Part shown: positions 38,781 through 48,525 of the stretch, piece after piece
How positions within the stretch are numbered: the first letter of the stretch is position 1
How the letters are laid out: each line of letters begins with the position of its first letter
From: Rhizobiales bacterium 32-66-11
GTDB taxonomy: Bacteria; Pseudomonadota; Alphaproteobacteria; Rhizobiales; Xanthobacteraceae
Length of the DNA stretch: 64,000 bases
Reading direction: 5' to 3'
Assembly (NCBI GenBank): GCA_002304505.1
Contig: NCEH01000002.1
Location: 1 to 64,000, forward strand
The notes under the pieces: model-generated
What the model was told of the DNA's origin: nothing
The model's database searches: none
Seen by the model: the letters and a program-made list of their open reading frames with translations, nothing else
Position numbers and translations under genes: made by a program

Positions 38781-39197
38781 TCAGCGACGACGGCGGCGCT
38801 GCTGGCCAAGACCCATCTGCTTGGCAAGTTCGGAGCGCGCGGCGGCATAATTGGGGGCGACCATCGGATAGTCGGCCGGCAGCGACCACTTCTCGCGATA
38901 CTGCTCGGGGCTCATATTGTACTGCGTGCGCAGGTGCCGCTTGAGCGACTTGAACTTCTTGCCGTCTTCCAGGCAGACGATGAAATCAGGCGTCACCGAC
39001 TTCTTAACGGGCACGGCGGGCTTCAGCGGTTCCGGCGCGGCCTCAACCTCGCCCTTGGAAACGCGTTGCAGCGCGGCATGCACTTCATTGATCAAGGCGG
39101 GCAGTTCGGCGGCTGACACGGAATTATTGCTGACGTAGGCAGAGACGATATCCGCCGCCAGCTCGATGTAAGTTGTCGATTCCGATGCTTCGCTCAT
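38781..39197 (-). CDS. mucR: MucR/Ros-family transcriptional regulator
   Basis: A 138-residue protein: N-terminal oligomerisation region ([20 protein letters not shown]), a flexible Pro-rich linker, and the Ros/MucR zinc-finger domain ([20 protein letters not shown], then [20 protein letters not shown]). The second zinc cysteine is replaced (CLED rather than CxxC), a state known in some rhizobial Ros homologues that no longer bind zinc. The family silences AT-rich DNA and controls exopolysaccharide, motility and host interaction. A strong terminator follows. Likely autoregulated through the 39198-39573 interval. Confidence 0.95.
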   Translation of the reverse strand: MSEASESTTYIELAADIVSAYVSNNSVSAAELPALINEVHAALQRVSKGEVEAAPEPLKPAVPVKKSVTPDFIVCLEDGKKFKSLKRHLRTQYNMSPEQYREKWSLPADYPMVAPNYAAARSELAKQMGLGQQRRRRR

Positions 39198-39573
39198 GGG
39201 ACTTTCTTCTGGTTTGAAACGGAAATCGAATTAGCATGCGGGACCGGCGAAGCCGTTGCCTCACCAACGCTGTCTTCGGCCCGCCAAGCGACGCTTGCAT
39301 CGACTCGACGATGGCACCGCCATAGCTAGTTATGTTGAAGGGCAACGAATTGCAAGTTCATTCTCGCGAAAAGTACAACTCTTCTTCCTCGCTATTACGC
39401 GATCGTGCACGAACCCCTGCCCTCCACTAGCCCAGCCCAAGACCTCTTGCGCATTGTCTCATCATATCAAGCGCTTCCCCCCATGTTCCGGCGGCGCGGC
39501 GCGGATCCGGCCGCGACTTGCGGGGCGGCCGGGGAATGCCTACTTCGAGGGAGCGAAATACTGGGAGAGCGCC
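39198..39573. other. Divergent interval between mucR and msrB
   Basis: The 376 bases are less GC-rich than flanking genes, especially 39320-39420, as expected of a MucR-silenced promoter. No gene or clear dyad seen. Confidence 0.4.
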
Positions 39574-40044
39574 GTGAGCACAGAAGCCAAAGCCCCGACA
39601 TCCAGCACGATCCCGGCCGGCGACAAGGTGGTGAAGAGCGAGGCCGAATGGCGCGCGGAGCTGTCCCCCGCTCAATATCGCGTGCTGCGCCAGCAAGGCA
39701 CCGAACACGCCTTCACCGGCCCCTATTGGGATGAGAAGCGCGCCGGCACTTATCTCTGCGCTGCCTGCGGCACGCCGCTGTTCAGCTCTACGACCAAGTT
39801 CGATTCCGGCACCGGCTGGCCGAGCTTCTATGCTCCCCTCGACCCCGCCGCCGTCAGCAATCACGAGGACCGCGCCCACGGCATGGTGCGCGTAGAAAGC
39901 CGCTGCGCGCGCTGCGACAGCCATCTCGGCCATGTCTTTCCCGATGGCCCCAAGCCCACCGGCCTGCGCTTCTGCATGAATGGAACCGCGCTCGCGCTCA
40001 AGCTGGACGAAACGCCCGCTTCCGATACCTCCGATGCAGGTTGA
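39574..40044 (+). CDS. msrB: Peptide-methionine (R)-S-oxide reductase
   Basis: A 156-residue MsrB from the GTG at 39574, with GGGAGAG upstream. It reduces methionine R-sulfoxide in oxidised proteins. The zinc site is C62/C65 (CAACG) and C111/C114 (CARC); the catalytic cysteine is C134 in [15 protein letters not shown] and SHLGHVF are family blocks. No signal peptide, so cytoplasmic. The ptrB start overlaps its end by eleven bases, so the genes form an operon joining repair and proteolysis of damaged proteins or peptides. Confidence 0.95.
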   Translation: MSTEAKAPTSSTIPAGDKVVKSEAEWRAELSPAQYRVLRQQGTEHAFTGPYWDEKRAGTYLCAACGTPLFSSTTKFDSGTGWPSFYAPLDPAAVSNHEDRAHGMVRVESRCARCDSHLGHVFPDGPKPTGLRFCMNGTALALKLDETPASDTSDAG

Positions 40045-42133
40045 TCCCCCACGGGCGGAGCGCCGCCCCACCGCGCAGGTCGTCCACGGCCTCACCCTCA
40101 CCGACGATTACGCCTGGCTGCGCGCCGACAATTGGCGCGACGTCATGCGCGATCCCTCGGTGCTGGCGCCGGACATCCGCGCCTATCTGGAGGCGGAGAA
40201 TGCCCATGCCGCGGCCTTCTTCGCCCCCCATGAGGCGCTGAAGACCCGGCTGGTCGCGGAGATGCGCGCGCGCATCAAGGAGGATGATTCCTCGGTCCCC
40301 GCCCCGGACGGCGCGTTCGCTTATTATTCGCGCCACCGCGCCGGCGGGCAGCATCGCCTGCTGTGCCGCGTCCCGCTGCCCGAGGGCCCGGAACAGCTGA
40401 TGCTGGACGGTGACAAGGAGGCGCAGGGCAAGCCGAATTTCCGCCTCTATCTCGACAGCCACACCCGCGACCACCGCCGCCTCGCCTGGGCGGCGGACGA
40501 GCAGGGCTCGGAACTGTTCACCATCCGCGTACGCGACCTGGAAACGGGCGCGGATCTGCCGGACCGCGTGGAGGGCGCCACCGGCGACATCCTATGGTCC
40601 GCCGATGGCGAATATCTCTATTACATCAAGCGCGATGCCGAGCATCGCCCGGCCTTCGTCCACCGCCACCGCATCGGCACCGACCCCGCCGACGACGTGC
40701 TGGTCTATGAGGAGAAGGACAAGGGCTTCTTCGTGTCGCTGGGCAAGACCCAGTCCCACGCCTTCGGCCTGATCGCCTGCGGGGATCACGAGACCTCGGA
40801 AGTCCATCTGCTGGACCTCGCCGTGCCGGAACCTGTGCCCCATTGCGTGGCGCCGCGCGAAACCGGCGTGCGCTATGACGTGGAGCACCATCCCGATCTC
40901 GACGGCAATGACAGCCTGGTCATCCTCACCAATGCCGACGGGGCGGAGGATTTCAAGCTGGTCACCGCCCCGAGCCACGGCACCGGCCGCGCGTCCTGGG
41001 TGGATCTGGTACCCCACCGGCCGGGCCGGATGATCCTGAGCCATGTGGCCTATCGCGGCTTCATCGTGCGCCTGGAGCGGGAAAACGGCCTGCCGCGCAT
41101 CGTCGTCCGCGCGGTGTTCTCCAGCGAGGAGCATGCCGTCGCCTTCGACGAGGAGGCCTATGCCCTCGGCCTCAACGGCGGCTTCCTGTTCGATACGACC
41201 GAATTGCGCTTCACCTATGCCTCCATGACCACGCCCGCGGAGGTCTGGGCCTATGACATGCACGCGCGCGGCCGCGCGCTGCTGAAGCGCCAGGAGGTGC
41301 CGAGCGGGCACGATCCCTCGGCCTATGTCACCCGCCGCATCTTCGCCCCCGCCCCGGACGGGGAGAGCATCCCGATTTCCCTGCTCTACCGGGCCGACAC
41401 CCCGCTCGACGGCTCCGCCCCGTGCCTGCTGTACGGCTATGGCGCCTATGGCATCACCATTCCCGCCGGCTTTGCCACCAATCGCCTGTCGCTGGTGGAT
41501 CGCGGCTTCGTCTATGCCATCGCCCATGTGCGCGGCGGCACGGACAAGGGGTGGCATTGGTATGCCGACGGCAAGCTGGACAAGAAAACCAACACCTTCA
41601 CCGATTTCATCGCCGCCGCCGAACATCTGGTCGCCGTCGGCTTTACCCGGCCCGAGCACATCGTCGCGCAGGGCGGCTCGGCGGGCGGCATGCTGATGGG
41701 CGCCATCGCCAATATGCGGCCGGACCTGTTCAAGGGCATCATCGCGGAAGTGCCGTTCGTGGACGTGCTGGCCACCATGCTGGACGACAGCTTGCCGCTG
41801 ACCCCGCCGGAATGGCCCGAATGGGGCAATCCGATCGCCTCCATGACGGCATTCGAGCGCATCCGCGCCTATTCCCCGGTGGATAATGTGTCGGCGCAGG
41901 ACTATCCCGCCATCTTCGCCCTGGCGGGCGTCACCGACCCGCGCGTGACCTATTGGGAGCCGGCAAAATGGGTCGCGCGGCTGCGCGCGCTCGCCACTTC
42001 CGGCGCGCCGCTGCTGCTGCGCACCAATATGGAGGCCGGGCACGGCGGGGCCGCCGGCCGGTTCGACCGGCTGGACGAAGTGGCGCTCACCTATGTCTTC
42101 GCCTTGTCTCTGACGGACCGGGCGCGCGCTTAA
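40034..42133 (+). CDS. ptrB: Oligopeptidase B (S9A prolyl oligopeptidase family)
   Basis: A 699-residue serine peptidase from the ATG at 40034. The N-terminal beta-propeller (about 70-400) is followed by an alpha/beta-hydrolase domain with the nucleophile in [10 protein letters not shown], the aspartate in the [13 protein letters not shown] region and the histidine in [20 protein letters not shown] and [12 protein letters not shown] are typical. The family cleaves short peptides after Arg/Lys in the cytoplasm. It overlaps msrB at its 5' end. Confidence 0.95.
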   Translation: MQVDPPRAERRPTAQVVHGLTLTDDYAWLRADNWRDVMRDPSVLAPDIRAYLEAENAHAAAFFAPHEALKTRLVAEMRARIKEDDSSVPAPDGAFAYYSRHRAGGQHRLLCRVPLPEGPEQLMLDGDKEAQGKPNFRLYLDSHTRDHRRLAWAADEQGSELFTIRVRDLETGADLPDRVEGATGDILWSADGEYLYYIKRDAEHRPAFVHRHRIGTDPADDVLVYEEKDKGFFVSLGKTQSHAFGLIACGDHETSEVHLLDLAVPEPVPHCVAPRETGVRYDVEHHPDLDGNDSLVILTNADGAEDFKLVTAPSHGTGRASWVDLVPHRPGRMILSHVAYRGFIVRLERENGLPRIVVRAVFSSEEHAVAFDEEAYALGLNGGFLFDTTELRFTYASMTTPAEVWAYDMHARGRALLKRQEVPSGHDPSAYVTRRIFAPAPDGESIPISLLYRADTPLDGSAPCLLYGYGAYGITIPAGFATNRLSLVDRGFVYAIAHVRGGTDKGWHWYADGKLDKKTNTFTDFIAAAEHLVAVGFTRPEHIVAQGGSAGGMLMGAIANMRPDLFKGIIAEVPFVDVLATMLDDSLPLTPPEWPEWGNPIASMTAFERIRAYSPVDNVSAQDYPAIFALAGVTDPRVTYWEPAKWVARLRALATSGAPLLLRTNMEAGHGGAAGRFDRLDEVALTYVFALSLTDRARA

Positions 42134-42213
42134 GGCGCTTGCTTAAGCCGAACCGCACACCCGGCCCGGTTGGCGCGGCCCGAAAGGCCGCGCCCGCCCC
42201 CACGCACCGGCTC

Positions 42214-42957
42214 TCAGAGCAATTTCACCTGGCCGGTGGAGATGTCATAGACCGCGCCGACCACCTTCACCTTGCCGGCACCCACCAGCTCGCCAATGAT
42301 CGGCTTGGCCTCGGCGAGCCGGCGGGTGTTGTAGCGCACGTTCTCGGCCGTCGCCTCGGCCAGCAGGTCCTTCGGCTTGCGGGCGATCGCCGCCTCGATG
42401 CCGGGCTTCATGGCGCCCACCAGTTCCGGCAGGTGGCCGGGCAGCGTCACGCCCTCCTGGATCACCTTGATGGTGGCGGAAACGGCACCGCAGCCGGAAT
42501 GGCCGAGCACCATGATGAGCGGCACGCCCAAAACCTTCACGCCATATTCCAGGCTCGCCAGGCCATCGTCATTGACGAAATTGCCGGCGACGCGGACCAC
42601 GAACAGACGGCCCGGCCCCTGGTCGAAGGCGAGTTCCGGGGCGATGCGCGAATCCGCGCAGCTCAAAATCGCGGCGATGGGATATTGCGCCCGCGCCCGC
42701 TCCACGCGACCGGCGGAATAATCCTTGTTGATGCGGGTGTTGGCGGCATAGCGGGCATTGCCCTTCATGATCCGCCCCAGCGCCGCATCGGGCGATATGG
42801 CATTGGGCGCGGGCGCGGTCGGATCGGGCGCGGCGGCTTGCGCGAACGCCGTGCCGAACAACGGGGCGCTCGCGGCAAGGCCCGCCAGCGCGAGTCCGCC
42901 GCTCAGCAGATGACGGCGCGAGGGATTCAGACGGTCGTCGCTGCACTTCTGACACAT
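42214..42957 (-). CDS. Beta-class carbonic anhydrase, Tat-exported
   Basis: A 247-residue enzyme. The N-terminus carries a twin-arginine signal (PSRRHLLSGGLALAGLAA, cleavage near AFA), so it acts in the periplasm. Zinc ligands and catalytic dyad are in ILSCADSRIAPE (C, D, R) and LGHSGCGAV (H, C). It interconverts carbon dioxide and bicarbonate. GGGAGAAA lies before the ATG at 42957. The leader just upstream contains a 14-bp triple repeat that ends at the ribosome site. Confidence 0.94.
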   Translation of the reverse strand: MCQKCSDDRLNPSRRHLLSGGLALAGLAASAPLFGTAFAQAAAPDPTAPAPNAISPDAALGRIMKGNARYAANTRINKDYSAGRVERARAQYPIAAILSCADSRIAPELAFDQGPGRLFVVRVAGNFVNDDGLASLEYGVKVLGVPLIMVLGHSGCGAVSATIKVIQEGVTLPGHLPELVGAMKPGIEAAIARKPKDLLAEATAENVRYNTRRLAEAKPIIGELVGAGKVKVVGAVYDISTGQVKLL

Positions 42958-42967
42958 GGCGTTTCTC

Positions 42968-43080
42968 CCAGGAACACGGGGCCAGGAACACGGGGCCAGG
43001 AACACGGAGCGAAGGGCCCCACCATGGGGGGCCCACGCGCCCTCTGCGCGCGTGTGCATTGCCCCCCATGGGGACACCAT
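42968..43080. repeat. 14-bp triple repeat and nested hairpin upstream of the carbonic anhydrase gene
   Basis: CCAGGAACACGGGG occurs three times in tandem at 42968-43009 (last copy ends AG). Next is a nested dyad: CCATGGGGGGC (43022-43032) pairs with GCCCCCCATGG (43061-43071), and inside it CACGCGC (43034-43040) pairs with GCGCGTG (43048-43054). All this lies in the untranslated leader or promoter of the gene. The rest of 42958-43297 shows only the terminator at 43219. Confidence 0.85.
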
Positions 43081-43218
43081 AAGCCTTCCCGCCTTCGCGT
43101 ATACGACGTCTCTTTTCCATAAGGCGCCGCGGCGCGATCGGGTCGAGGCTGGCTCCGGCCGCGCGCAGGCCTGCGGAACGGCAACGGCAGAAGGGCGGGT
43201 GTCAGGGACGCACGGCAC

Positions 43219-43250
43219 AAAAAATCCCGGAACGCTTGGCGTTCCGGGAT
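43219..43250 (-). terminator. Intrinsic terminator of the proline-rich membrane protein gene
   Basis: ATCCCGGAACG (43224-43234) and CGTTCCGGGAT (43240-43250) make a perfect 11-bp stem with a 5-base loop. On the minus strand it is followed by six T (complement of 43219-43224), 48 bases after the gene's stop. Confidence 0.95.
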
Positions 43251-43297
43251 CTTGTTCGGGTCCGCGATGTCGGTCCGTGCCGGGGAAGAAACCCCGA

Positions 43298-44554
43298 TCA
43301 GTTCGCGGGTGGCGTCTTGGAGACGTGGTCGCGCAATTCCTGGAGCGAGGAGAAGCGCAGCACGCCGTCGGGCAGCTCCGCCTGGATCGAGCCGTCGGAA
43401 TAGAGCGTATAGGCCATGCCGCCGACGATGCCCGACTTGAGAACGGTCGGTTCCGGCACTTCGGTGCGGCGCGGCGGCGGCGCGCCATAGGGGCGGTTCG
43501 GCACCGGCAGGGGCGGCGCGGCAGCCGGCTCGGCGGGGGGCAGATCCGCCGGACGCTCCGGCGCCCGCTCGGGCATCACGCGCTCGGGCAGCAGGTCCGA
43601 GCCGATGCGCGGACGCGGCGCACGCTCCTGAGGGGGACGCTCCTGAGGGGCGCGATCTTGGGGCGCGCGATCTTGGGGCGCGCGGTCTTGCGGCGCGCGT
43701 TCCGGCGGGAAACGATCTTGCGGCGGGCGCGAAGCCGGGCCGCGCTCGGCAGGCGCGCGATCTTGCGGCGCCCGATCTTGCGGCGCGCGCGGCTGCGGCA
43801 TCCGCTCCGGCGGGGCCGCGCGTTCGGGCAGCAGGGGATCCGGCGTTCCGCCCAGCGGCATGCGATCTGCGGGGATGCGCTCGAAGGGGTTGCGATCCAG
43901 AGGGTTGCGATCGAGCGGGTTGCGCTCGGGTGCACGCTCCTGAGGCAGCCGCTCCTGAGGCAGCCGCTCCTGAGGCGGACGGTCCAGCGGATTGCGCACC
44001 GCCGGGGGGCGCTCGAAGGCGGGGCGCTCGGCGCGCTCGGGCATCTGCTCCACCGCCCGTTCCAGCGAGCGATCGAGGGCCCGTTCCATGCCGGCCCGCT
44101 CCAGCGCCACGCGATCCGGCACCGGCTCCTCGACCCGTTCCTGCGGGCGATCCAGCACGCGGCCGCGCCGCTGGTCCGCCGGGGGAACGCCATCGCCAAA
44201 CGGCAGGCGCGTCCGCGCCGGCGGCTCGCGCAGCTGCGCCGGCGGCTCATACTCCTCGAGCGGCGTGAAATCGGCCTCGTGGGCCTCGCGCTCGGCATGC
44301 TCGTCGGCAAGCGCCAGGGGCGCGGCGCCGGCGGGAGCGTGGCCTTCCAGGACGTCGAAGCGCGCGTTAAGGCGCGCCACCTCCTTCAGAACCAGGGCAA
44401 TGCACATCACGACGATACCGCCGCTGACGCTCACCGCCCCGGTGGCGATCAGCGCATTGCCGAAATTGGAAACGAAGATCGCCGCCCCGAGCGCCAGGGC
44501 CAGAAGGCCGACCGCCACGAAGAGCCCACCGAGAGCCACCAGGATTCGCCACAT
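43298..44554 (-). CDS. Membrane protein with long Pro/Arg/Glu repeat linker
   Basis: About 418 residues from the ATG at 44554 (GAGAGA upstream). Two hydrophobic helices (MWRILVALGGLFVAVGLLAL and GNALIATGAVSVSGGIVVMC) are followed by some 270 residues of disordered, repeat-rich sequence (units such as PQERL, APQDR, NPLDR), and a compact C-terminal domain with GIVGGMAYTLYSDGSIQAEL and LRFSSLQELRDHV. The C-terminal block is seen in hypothetical proteins of Bradyrhizobium-like bacteria. It is probably an inner-membrane tether with a cytoplasmic head. Function unknown. Terminator at 43219; divergent from sodB. Confidence 0.85.
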   Translation of the reverse strand: MWRILVALGGLFVAVGLLALALGAAIFVSNFGNALIATGAVSVSGGIVVMCIALVLKEVARLNARFDVLEGHAPAGAAPLALADEHAEREAHEADFTPLEEYEPPAQLREPPARTRLPFGDGVPPADQRRGRVLDRPQERVEEPVPDRVALERAGMERALDRSLERAVEQMPERAERPAFERPPAVRNPLDRPPQERLPQERLPQERAPERNPLDRNPLDRNPFERIPADRMPLGGTPDPLLPERAAPPERMPQPRAPQDRAPQDRAPAERGPASRPPQDRFPPERAPQDRAPQDRAPQDRAPQERPPQERAPRPRIGSDLLPERVMPERAPERPADLPPAEPAAAPPLPVPNRPYGAPPPRRTEVPEPTVLKSGIVGGMAYTLYSDGSIQAELPDGVLRFSSLQELRDHVSKTPPAN

Positions 44555-44748
44555 TCTCTCAACTCCACGCACGACCGGCGTGCCCCCGGTCTCATACATT
44601 AGAAAGAGAAAGAAACAATTCAGCCCGATGCGCTGTTGTCCCTCGCCCCTGCCCGGCCTATCTAGGTCCCAGTTCAGGCGCCCGCCCCTGCCCGGTCACC
44701 GGCGGGGGGGTCGTAGAACTCCTCCCGGACCGAACGCGGAGACGCCAG

Positions 44749-45345
44749 ATGTCTTTCACGCTTCCCGAACTGCCTTATTCTTACGACGCCCTCGCACCCT
44801 ATATGTCCCGCGAGACGCTCGAATATCATCACGACAAGCATCATCTTGCGTATGTCAATAACGGTAATAATCTCCTAAAGGGAACAGAATTCGAAGGAAA
44901 ATCCCTCGAGGAGGTCGTGAAGGGGTCGTTCGGCAAGAATGCCGGCCTCTTCAACAACGCCGCCCAGCATTACAACCATCTGCATTTCTGGCAGTGGCTC
45001 AAGCCCAATGGCGGCGGCGCCATTCCCGGCGAGATTGAAAAGAAGATCATCGCGGACATCGGCTCCGTGGAGAAATTCAAGGAAGACTTCACCGCCGCCG
45101 GCATCGGCCAGTTCGGCTCCGGCTGGGCCTGGCTCGCGCTGGTGGACGGCAAGTTCGCCATCACCAAGACCCCGAACGGCGAGAACCCGCTGGTGCACGG
45201 CGGTACGCCGCTGCTCGGCGTCGATGTGTGGGAACATTCCTATTATATCGACTACCGCAATCGCCGCCCCGACTATCTGAAGGCCTTCCTCGAGCACATG
45301 GTCAATTGGGACTATGTGGCCGAGCTGTACAGCAAGGCCGCCTGA
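44749..45345 (+). CDS. sodB: Iron superoxide dismutase
   Basis: A 198-residue SOD. Metal ligands H27 (LEYHHDKHH), H74 (NNAAQHYNH), D159 and H163 (VDVWEHSYYIDYRNR) are all present. The glutamine in AAQ before H74 marks the iron type. No signal peptide, so cytoplasmic. CGGAGACGCC precedes the ATG at 44749. A strong terminator follows at 45408. Monocistronic. Confidence 0.96.
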   Translation: MSFTLPELPYSYDALAPYMSRETLEYHHDKHHLAYVNNGNNLLKGTEFEGKSLEEVVKGSFGKNAGLFNNAAQHYNHLHFWQWLKPNGGGAIPGEIEKKIIADIGSVEKFKEDFTAAGIGQFGSGWAWLALVDGKFAITKTPNGENPLVHGGTPLLGVDVWEHSYYIDYRNRRPDYLKAFLEHMVNWDYVAELYSKAA

Positions 45346-45407
45346 GCTTCGCGGGGTCCGGCGTTTCGGATCGATGCAGCCGCGGTGCAAAATAATACCG
45401 CCACACG

Positions 45408-45440
45408 AGGCCGGAGCAATGTTTGCTCCGGCCTTTCTTA
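45408..45440 (+). terminator. Intrinsic terminator of sodB
   Basis: AGGCCGGAGCAA (45408-45419) pairs perfectly with TTGCTCCGGCCT (45423-45434), followed by TTCTTA. It lies 63 bases after the sodB stop. The remaining bases to 45678 show no further clear feature. Confidence 0.93.
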
Positions 45441-45678
45441 TATCCGGCTAACTTCTGCCGCGAATGCACAAGATCCGCGCAAGCTTTCGCCTTCAAGCTG
45501 ATTTACGCAGCACAATCCTGACGAGTAGTGATAATTGCTGCGTCGCAATGCATAAACTTCTTGCATCGCTCGCGCTCGCCAGAAATAGTCTTTCGCTCAC
45601 GGTTACGTGACTGATGGCGCAGGCAAGCTGCCGCGTGCCGGTCATGTTTTCGGAGCTGGTGCACAGCGTAAGAGTTGG

Positions 45679-47319
45679 ATGCTTTCTTCCATGCCAGTCG
45701 CAAGTCTCTTCCGTCTGCCCGCGTCCAGCGTAGATCGCGCGGCATTGGCCCTCATTGCGGCTGTGTTCCTCCTCGCCGTCTTTACCTTCGGGGATTACGG
45801 ACTGGGGTGGGACGACTTCACCCACTCCCAATACGGCGACCTGCTGTACAAATATTTCGATTCGCGCCTGACGCAGGATAAGGTGTTCTCCTTCGTCAAC
45901 CTCTATTATTACGGCGGCGGCTTCGATCTGGTGGCCGCGGCCATTCACAAATCGCTGCCGGCGGTCGATATTTTCAGCATCCGCCGGCTTCTGGGCGCGA
46001 TCGTGGGCGTGATCGGCTTCGCCATCGTGTGGCGCACCGGGCGCCGGCTCGGCGGCCCGGTCTGCGGCCTCGTCGCGCTGTGCCTGCTGGTGATCTGCCC
46101 GCTCTATTACGGCCATATGTTCATGAATGCGAAGGATGCGCCCTTCGCCGTGGCGGTGGCCGCCCTGCTCTATGCCATCGTGCGGGCGCTGGACGAATAT
46201 CCCAAGCCCACCTGGCGCACCGTCACCCTGTTCGGGCTCTGCCTCGGCCTTGCGGTGGGCACCCGCGTGCTGGGCCTGATCGCGGTCGGCTATGCCGGGC
46301 TCGCCTTCCTGCTGCTGCTGGCGATCGAATGGCGCCAGATGGGCTTCAGGGCGATGCTGGCGCGTTCCGCCGGCTTTGTCGGCCTGATCGCGCTCGGCCT
46401 GCCGCTGGCCTATCTGGTGCTCGGCCTGATCTGGCCCTGGGCCGTGGTCGAGCCGCTCAACCCCCTGCGGGCGCTGGCTTATTATTCCAACTTCTGGGAA
46501 GTCCCCTGGCGCGAGCTGTATGAGGGCCGCCCCGTGCTCGTGCCCGACATGCCGCGCACTTATGTGCCGACCCTGTTCGCGGTGCAGATGCCGGAACTGT
46601 TCCTCGCCCTCTCGCTGTCCGGCGCCGCCGGGGCACTCGTGGCCGCCTTCTTCGGCAAGGCCAGCAGCACGCGCCGCGCCGGCCTGCTGCTGATCTTCTT
46701 GGCGGCCGCGTTCCCGATCCTGCTGACCGTGGTGACCCGGCCGGTGATGTACAATGGCATCCGCCATTTCGTGTTCGTCACCCCCGCCCTGGCGCTGCTC
46801 GGCGGCCTCGCCGGCAACTGGATCTGGCAATGGGCGGTCACGTTCAGCCGGCCGGCACGCGCGGCGGTCGCCGGCCTCTTCATGGTTGGCCTTGCTTTCC
46901 CGGCGGTGGAATTCGCCGAGATCCACCCTTATCAATATACCTATTACAATCATCTGGTGGGCGGCGTGCGCGGCGCCGACAGCCAGTTCATGCTGGATTA
47001 CTGGGGTCTTGCCTTCAAGCAGGCCTCCGCCCAGCTGGACGAATATGTGGATGAGCACCGCCGCTCCCTGCCCCAGGGTCGCAAGTTCAAGGTGGCGGTC
47101 TGCGGGCCGCACCATGCGGCGGCGGTGGAGCTCGGCCCGCGCTTCGAGACCACCTATAATACCGAGGGCGCGGATTTCGCGCTGATGCTGGGCGAATTCT
47201 ATTGCGCCCAGGTTCAGGCGCCGGTGCTGGTGCAGGTGGAGCGCGAGGGCGTGATCTATGCCCGCGTCTATGACGTGCGCGGCCGCACCTTCCCGAGCGT
47301 GTTCGCCAGCGGCAAGTGA
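45679..47319 (+). CDS. GT-C-fold glycosyltransferase family 39-like membrane protein
   Basis: About 546 residues with around ten membrane helices. The first periplasmic loop contains the acidic motif FGDYGLGWDDFTHSQYG, as in the paired acidic residues of GT-C enzymes that use polyprenyl-phosphate sugars; GHMFMNAKDAPFAV and RPVMYNGIRHFVFVTP are further conserved-looking blocks. The C-terminal 120 residues are a soluble periplasmic domain. The start is uncertain: ATGs at 45679 and 45691 and a GTG-initiated extension from 45607 are in frame. Its stop codon lies in a 15-bp tandem repeat. The acceptor is unknown. Confidence 0.8.
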   Translation: MLSSMPVASLFRLPASSVDRAALALIAAVFLLAVFTFGDYGLGWDDFTHSQYGDLLYKYFDSRLTQDKVFSFVNLYYYGGGFDLVAAAIHKSLPAVDIFSIRRLLGAIVGVIGFAIVWRTGRRLGGPVCGLVALCLLVICPLYYGHMFMNAKDAPFAVAVAALLYAIVRALDEYPKPTWRTVTLFGLCLGLAVGTRVLGLIAVGYAGLAFLLLLAIEWRQMGFRAMLARSAGFVGLIALGLPLAYLVLGLIWPWAVVEPLNPLRALAYYSNFWEVPWRELYEGRPVLVPDMPRTYVPTLFAVQMPELFLALSLSGAAGALVAAFFGKASSTRRAGLLLIFLAAAFPILLTVVTRPVMYNGIRHFVFVTPALALLGGLAGNWIWQWAVTFSRPARAAVAGLFMVGLAFPAVEFAEIHPYQYTYYNHLVGGVRGADSQFMLDYWGLAFKQASAQLDEYVDEHRRSLPQGRKFKVAVCGPHHAAAVELGPRFETTYNTEGADFALMLGEFYCAQVQAPVLVQVEREGVIYARVYDVRGRTFPSVFASGK

Positions 47320-47354
47320 GTCCGCGGCAAGTGAGCCAGCGGCAAGTGAAGCCC
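47311..47354. repeat. 15-bp triple repeat spanning the GT-C gene stop codon
   Basis: GGCAAGTGAGTCCGC (47311), GGCAAGTGAGCCAGC (47326) and GGCAAGTGAAGCCC (47341) follow each other. The first contains the gene's TGA, and the period keeps the stop in frame. Confidence 0.9.
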
Positions 47355-47471
47355 GGCAAGGATTGAGCGCCCGAAACAAAGAACCTCCGGGCCCGTCCTG
47401 TGCCCGGCGGTTTTACAGTCTGGTGCCGCGGCCCGCCTGGCGCCTTTTCGAGCCAAGCCGGCGCGGCCGCC

Positions 47472-48455
47472 TCAGATCCATTTGAGGCGGCGGAACAGCA
47501 CCACGAGGCCGGCGGCGAACATCACCAGGATCACCGAGATGACCCAGAAGGAATCCGGATCCTGCGTGCCGGGAATGCCGCCCACATTCATGCCGAACAG
47601 GCCGGAAATGAGCGTCAGCGGCGCGAACACCACGGTCACCACCGCCAGCACCAGCATGGACTGGTTCATCTGCTCCGCCCGCCGGTCCACCAATTGGTCG
47701 CGGATCAGGGAGGCGCGCTCGCGGATGGAATCCAGCTCTTCGGTGAAGCGCGCCACCCGGTCGCCGGCATCCCGCAAGCGGTTGCGGTCCTTGGGGCCGA
47801 TCCAGGGATCATCCTCCAGCGAGAAATGATTGAGCGCCTCGCGCTGCGGCGCGATATGCCGGCGCAGCTTGATGGAGACCCGCCGCAGCACCGCGAGCTT
47901 GGGCAGCATCTCCCCGGCGCCGGTGGTGGGCACGAGGTCTTCCAGCTCGTCCGCCTCGTCCATGAGGCTCGCGACCACGGCGTCGAGCCGGTCCACGAGG
48001 CGCATGGCGACTTCCGCCACCATCTCCCCCTGGGTGTGGGCGCAATGCCGCCGGCTCAAGGAATCCGCATAATCCGCAAGCGCGGAAATCGGCTCGTGAT
48101 GGAACGAGATCACCCGCTTGGCATCGACCCAGAAATAGACCGAGAGCGGGTCTTCCGGCAGCGAATTGCGATGCAGGTTGATGCCCCGCAGCACCAGCAT
48201 GGCGCCATCCGCGAACATGGAACAGCGCGGGCGCGATTCATCGTCCAGCATCGCCTCGAGGATCGAATTGTCGAGCCCCGCCCGGGTGCGCAGCCATTCC
48301 TGCGGGCGCCGCTGAACGTGGCGGAAATTCAACCATACGAAGCCGCCATCCGGGGATGCGCCGGCCTCGACCTCCTCCCAGCTGAGCTTGCTGGCGCGCC
48401 CCTTGCCATCGAACGCCCACGCATCGACCAGGCCCTCGGCTTCCGCATCCGTCAT
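47472..48455 (-). CDS. ZntB/CorA-family divalent metal transporter
   Basis: A 327-residue protein. The N-terminal cytoplasmic domain (VWLNFRHVQRRPQEWLR, CSMFADGAMLVLRGINL) and long stalk helix lead to two C-terminal membrane helices; the GMN motif of the pore loop is in SGLFGMNVGGIPG. The C-terminus ends FRRLKWI, typical of ZntB. The family forms pentameric channels or transporters for zinc or other divalent cations in the inner membrane. Stands alone on the minus strand. Confidence 0.93.
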   Translation of the reverse strand: MTDAEAEGLVDAWAFDGKGRASKLSWEEVEAGASPDGGFVWLNFRHVQRRPQEWLRTRAGLDNSILEAMLDDESRPRCSMFADGAMLVLRGINLHRNSLPEDPLSVYFWVDAKRVISFHHEPISALADYADSLSRRHCAHTQGEMVAEVAMRLVDRLDAVVASLMDEADELEDLVPTTGAGEMLPKLAVLRRVSIKLRRHIAPQREALNHFSLEDDPWIGPKDRNRLRDAGDRVARFTEELDSIRERASLIRDQLVDRRAEQMNQSMLVLAVVTVVFAPLTLISGLFGMNVGGIPGTQDPDSFWVISVILVMFAAGLVVLFRRLKWI

Positions 48456-48525
48456 GGCTTCACCCCGCCTCGGCTTCGCCCGTTACGTGCCAGAAATGGA
48501 GCAGGGGGGGAAGCCGCGCGCGGCC

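Noticed and set aside
43022-43071. A riboswitch in the carbonic anhydrase leader
   Set aside because: The structure is a simple nested palindrome with no conserved aptamer motif that I can recognise.
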